Assembly (NCBI GenBank): GCA_947629215.1
Contig: CANRCU010000022.1
Coordinates: forward strand, 1-15,780
Direction: 5' to 3'
Source of the DNA: an uncultured Clostridia bacterium
GTDB taxonomy: Bacteria; Bacillota; Clostridia; Lachnospirales; CAG-274
Length of the DNA: 15,780 nt
Shown one piece after another: positions 14,201-15,780 of this stretch (its first letter is position 1; every line of letters starts with the position of its first letter). The position numbers and the translations under genes were made by a program. Under the pieces are notes generated by a model. It saw only the letters and a list, made by a program, of their open reading frames with translations, had not been told where the DNA came from and did no database searches.

Positions 14201-15426
14201 CCGACGAATACGGATCCGATTTGGCAGGCGGTTATGATAGTATGGGTTTTTTCTATGAAAATCAAGGAAACAGCCAAAAAGCAGAGGAATATTATACAAG
14301 GGCTATTGAAATATATGAAAGGCTTGCAAAGAAAGAACCTGACAGATACGAATCCGATTTGGAACTAAGCTATATGAATGCAGGTAATTTCTATATAGAT
14401 CAAGGAAACAGCCAAAAAGCAGAGGAATATTATATAAAAACTATTGAAATGTATGAAAGGCTTGCAAATAGCGAACCCGGCATATACGAAATCGATTTGG
14501 TAAAAAGCTATGATAGAGCAGGTGATTTCTATAAAAGGCAAGGAGACAGCCAAAAAGCAGAGGAATATTATATAAAAGCTATTGAGATGTATGAAAGGCT
14601 TGCAAATAACGAGCCCGAATACTATTTGGCATACAGTTATAATAAAGTAGGGGAGTTCTATGATGAACAAGGAAACAGCCAAAAAGCAGAGGAATACTAT
14701 ACAAGGGCTATCGAAATATATGAAAGGCTTGCAGAGAAAGGATCCGACGAATACGGTTTGGCATATGGCTATGATAGCGCAGGGGAGTTCTATGATAAAC
14801 AAGGAAACAGCCAAAAAGCAGAGGAATATTATATAAAAGTTATTGAAATATATGAAAGGCTTGCAGAGAAAGAACCAGACGAATACGAATTCAGGTTGAA
14901 ACTAAGCTATGATAGCGTATGTAATTTCTATAAAAATCAAGGAAACAGCCAAAAAGCAGAGGAATATTATATAAAAGCTATTGAAACATATGAAAGGCTT
15001 GCAAAGAAAAAGCTCGACAGATATGACTCCGATTTGGCAGGCAGCTATAATAATGTAGGGGAGTTCTATGAAGAACAGGGAGACATCCCCCAAGCAGAGG
15101 AATACTATATAAAATCTATCGAAATATATGAAAGGCTTGCAGAGAAAGAACCCGACGAATACGAATTCAGGTTGAAACTAAGCTATAATAGCGTATGTAA
15201 TTTCTATAAAAAGCAAGGAAACAGCCAAAAAGCAGAGGAATATTATATAAAAGCTATTGAAACATATGAAAGGCTTGCAAAGAAAGAACCCGACAAATAC
15301 GAACCCGATTTGGCAGTAAGCTATTTCGAACTCGGAAAATTAAAAAAGGATGAAGAACTTTTATTAAAAGCCCGTGTAATTGCCAAAAAATATCCGCAGA
15401 ATTATTGCCGTTGGATAATATATTGA
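11257..15426 (+). CDS. Giant TIR/DUF4062-like protein with 21 TPR units (paralogue 2)
   Basis: The protein has 1389 aa. The GTG start has AAGGAGG 8 bases before it. Residues 1-140 are the same TIR/DUF4062-like domain as in the gene at 1634-4195, with CESDIVIFLV (64-73), ILLDF (81-85) and GKPSIYTYF. Residues 140-400 share the helical middle, including LDNVKMVADNTSLN, with high identity at DNA level. From residue 410 to about 1370 there are 21 units, mostly 46 aa, with the consensus KAEEYYTKAIEIYERLAKKxPDRYExDLAxSYNNVGxFYxxQGxSQ. Two units (16 and 17) are shortened to 43 and 44 aa. A cap with DEELLLKARVIAKKYPQNY follows. 46-aa TPR periods are known in other large bacterial and archaeal repeat proteins. 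Unlike paralogue 1 it has no RyR partner and no downstream gene in the window. A binding scaffold coupled to an N-terminal signalling domain is inferred. Confidence 0.8.
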   Translation: MKRIQIFLVAKNECEENAYLQLYDFIGGLNQKLQRSYNIKIDIMTIKNPAAQPWQHEEYREQICESDIVIFLVFISVEEFILLDFDAAYKQFKENGKPSIYTYFYKMDDSERNPDVLDFMKKLDEKIGHFYSIYEHIDTIKLKILLQLKLNELNMAEMSFEKGKLVLDGSEIMPLDNVKMVADNTSLNYWYKELENAEKEYFPLLAAYSKGNADETLYRKYAEAAAKRRRIIEEIEKTEEILFEKSLSLIRDSVKGEMTARQKEAYRLFEEGDLEGANAVLDSNEMKSDFRRKMEIRKKEDKRFASVHIKEFTYKVDILKIMTEYKNRFNDIVECYEEIMSVSFEYGVEYDEVRQYAVFLDDYGYSTKAFEIIKKLEEVYKTENINEHDKGVLYYTAGNIAKNISGRHKEAEDYYAKAVVIGERLAKKDPDRYEPDLADSCNAAAVFYYTRGDSKKAEEYCTRAVAIRERLAKKEPDRYEYALAESYIVSGAFCYDRGYKKKAEEYCKRAIEIYERLAKKDPDRYEFTLAKSYNIAGRFYKNQGDNPKAEEYYTKAIEIYERLAKKDPDRYEYALSYSYIVEGTFCYILGYSQKAEEYYTRAIEIYERLAKKDPDIYESALSLSYNNAGKLYDDRGDSQKAEEYCIKAMDIIEKLANEKPDRYGSDLADSYNNVGEFYDNRGDSQKAEEYCIKAMAIIEKLANKESDKYGSDLADIYNNVGKFYDKHENSSKAEEYYTKAMTIREKLAKKDPDRYEPDLAGSYNNVGRFYDKHENSSKAEEYYTKAMIIREKLAKKEPDKYEPDLAGSYNNVGEFYEEQEDSPKAEEYYTKAMVIRERLAKKYPDRYGSDLADCYNSVGDFYKNQENSQKAEEYYTRTIEIYERLAKKYPDRYGSDLADSYNNVGEFYDNRGDSQKAEEYYTRTIEIYERLAKKEPDRYEFRLAHCYYMAAVFYENQGDSQKTEEYYTRAIAIRESLAKKDPDEYGSDLAGGYDSMGFFYENQGNSQKAEEYYTRAIEIYERLAKKEPDRYESDLELSYMNAGNFYIDQGNSQKAEEYYIKTIEMYERLANSEPGIYEIDLVKSYDRAGDFYKRQGDSQKAEEYYIKAIEMYERLANNEPEYYLAYSYNKVGEFYDEQGNSQKAEEYYTRAIEIYERLAEKGSDEYGLAYGYDSAGEFYDKQGNSQKAEEYYIKVIEIYERLAEKEPDEYEFRLKLSYDSVCNFYKNQGNSQKAEEYYIKAIETYERLAKKKLDRYDSDLAGSYNNVGEFYEEQGDIPQAEEYYIKSIEIYERLAEKEPDEYEFRLKLSYNSVCNFYKKQGNSQKAEEYYIKAIETYERLAKKEPDKYEPDLAVSYFELGKLKKDEELLLKARVIAKKYPQNYCRWIIY
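12484..15366 (+). repeat. 138-bp coding tandem repeat array, 21 units
   Basis: Units recur every 138 bases, for example the block AAAGCAGAGGAATATTAT followed by a GAAAGGCTTGCAAAGAAAG block. Counting from unit 2 (12622) to unit 21 (15229) gives 17 full units plus one of 129 and one of 132 bases, which fits the distance exactly. Many adjacent units are nearly identical at DNA level, indicating recent expansion. Long open frames on the opposite strand are by-products of this periodicity. Confidence 0.9.
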
Positions 15427-15534
15427 ATAAATCGTATAAGCAACAGAAATCAAACAAATATTTATGTATTTCGGTCGTTAGCTTATTATGAGGGAACTTA
15501 TTTCGCAAATAAAATATTAGCTCCTTATCTATAG

Positions 15535-15561
15535 CCGACAGTTGACTGACTGTCGGTTTTT
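15535..15561 (+). terminator. Rho-independent terminator of the large TPR gene
   Basis: CCGACAGT (15535-15542) pairs with ACTGTCGG (15549-15556) around a 6-base loop, then five T (15557-15561). It lies 108 bases after the stop; the bases between (15427-15534) hold nothing recognisable. Confidence 0.85.
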
Positions 15562-15646
15562 CTTATATATCAATTTTCTATCTTTTATATCAGCCCCCTA
15601 CAGATTTAAAAATACAAAGGTATAAACTTATAACATAAACAAAAAC

Positions 15647-15780
15647 AAAAAAACCAAGCCCCGGTCAAACTCAAATTACCGTATGTTAAGATAAACATAC
15701 AATAAAAAACGAGGACTCCGGCAAACTCAAATTACCGACAGTAAAAAACGAGGGCCCCGGTCAAACTCAAAATACTGTAT
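15647..15780. repeat. Three irregular direct repeats running off the window
   Basis: Copies at about 15647-15684, 15704-15742 and 15743-15780 share an A-run, a CCCCGGT-like core and CAAACTCAAA followed by TACCG or TACTG. Starts are 56 and 40 bases apart, so spacing is irregular. A short CGGT/ACCG pairing is kept in copy 1, in part in copy 2, and as CGGT/ACTG with a G-U pair in copy 3. Between copies 1 and 2 lies a 7-base perfect inverted repeat (15681-15700). Confidence 0.6.

Noticed and set aside
13147..14277. Long open frame on the - strand (376 codons) inside the large TPR gene, with shorter relatives at 14365-14814 and 12433-12885
   Set aside because: It is an in-phase by-product of the 138-bp repeat. 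The translation is a hydrophobic Phe/Ile/Cys-rich repeat that mirrors the TPR units, with no ribosome binding site logic; the + strand protein has clear TPR sense.
15647..15780. CRISPR array at the right edge
   Set aside because: Spacing is irregular (56 and 40 bases), the copies are imperfect, the sequence between copies is partly shared rather than unique, and no cas gene is visible.

Overview
The window reads as a piece of a low-to-moderate GC Gram-positive (Bacillota/Clostridia-like) chromosome. The reasons are strong AGGAGG-type ribosome binding sites on almost every gene, sigma-A-like promoters, a copper-amine-oxidase-type stalk domain protein, a YkwD-like CAP protein and a secreted serpin that carries a type I dockerin. 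A gut or rumen anaerobe is plausible from the serpin-dockerin, but no species can be named from the sequence alone.

Layout, left to right. (1) 199-1515 (+): an SPFH/YdjI-like protein with three C-terminal zinc ribbons, behind its own promoter and an upstream terminator. (2) 4502-1634 (-): a two-gene operon of a stand-alone RyR (ryanodine-receptor repeat) domain protein followed by an 853-aa protein with an N-terminal TIR/DUF4062-like domain, a helical middle and about 10 TPR-like units. (3) 6605-4681 (-): three secreted or wall-associated proteins (stalk domain, unknown, CAP domain), closed by a strong terminator. (4) 8612-6756 (-): a ClpP-like serine protease translationally coupled to a soluble VirD4/TraG-type coupling ATPase, which looks like part of a mobile or conjugative module without its other parts. 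(5) 10442-9039 (-): secreted serpin with dockerin, behind a near-consensus promoter. (6) 11087-10623 (-): an orphan protein resembling the N-terminal domain of the phage tail/baseplate protein XkdP. (7) 11257-15426 (+): a 1389-aa paralogue of the TIR-like/TPR protein, with 21 units of 46 aa encoded by a strikingly homogeneous 138-bp tandem array. It is followed by a terminator and by irregular direct repeats that run off the window.

The main signal is the pair of TIR-like/TPR paralogues about 7 kb apart in opposite orientation. One is preceded in its operon by a RyR domain gene and the other stands alone with a greatly expanded repeat array. By domain logic (putative effector at the N-terminus, protein-binding repeats at the C-terminus, possible ligand-binding partner) this is a candidate signalling or anti-invader module. 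That function is inference. A second theme is a modular family of intergenic hairpin repeats, with copies at 1515-1602, 4527-4574 and 8907-8959; the first carries two modules and the other two carry one each. No rRNA, tRNA, CRISPR array, transposase or relaxase was seen.
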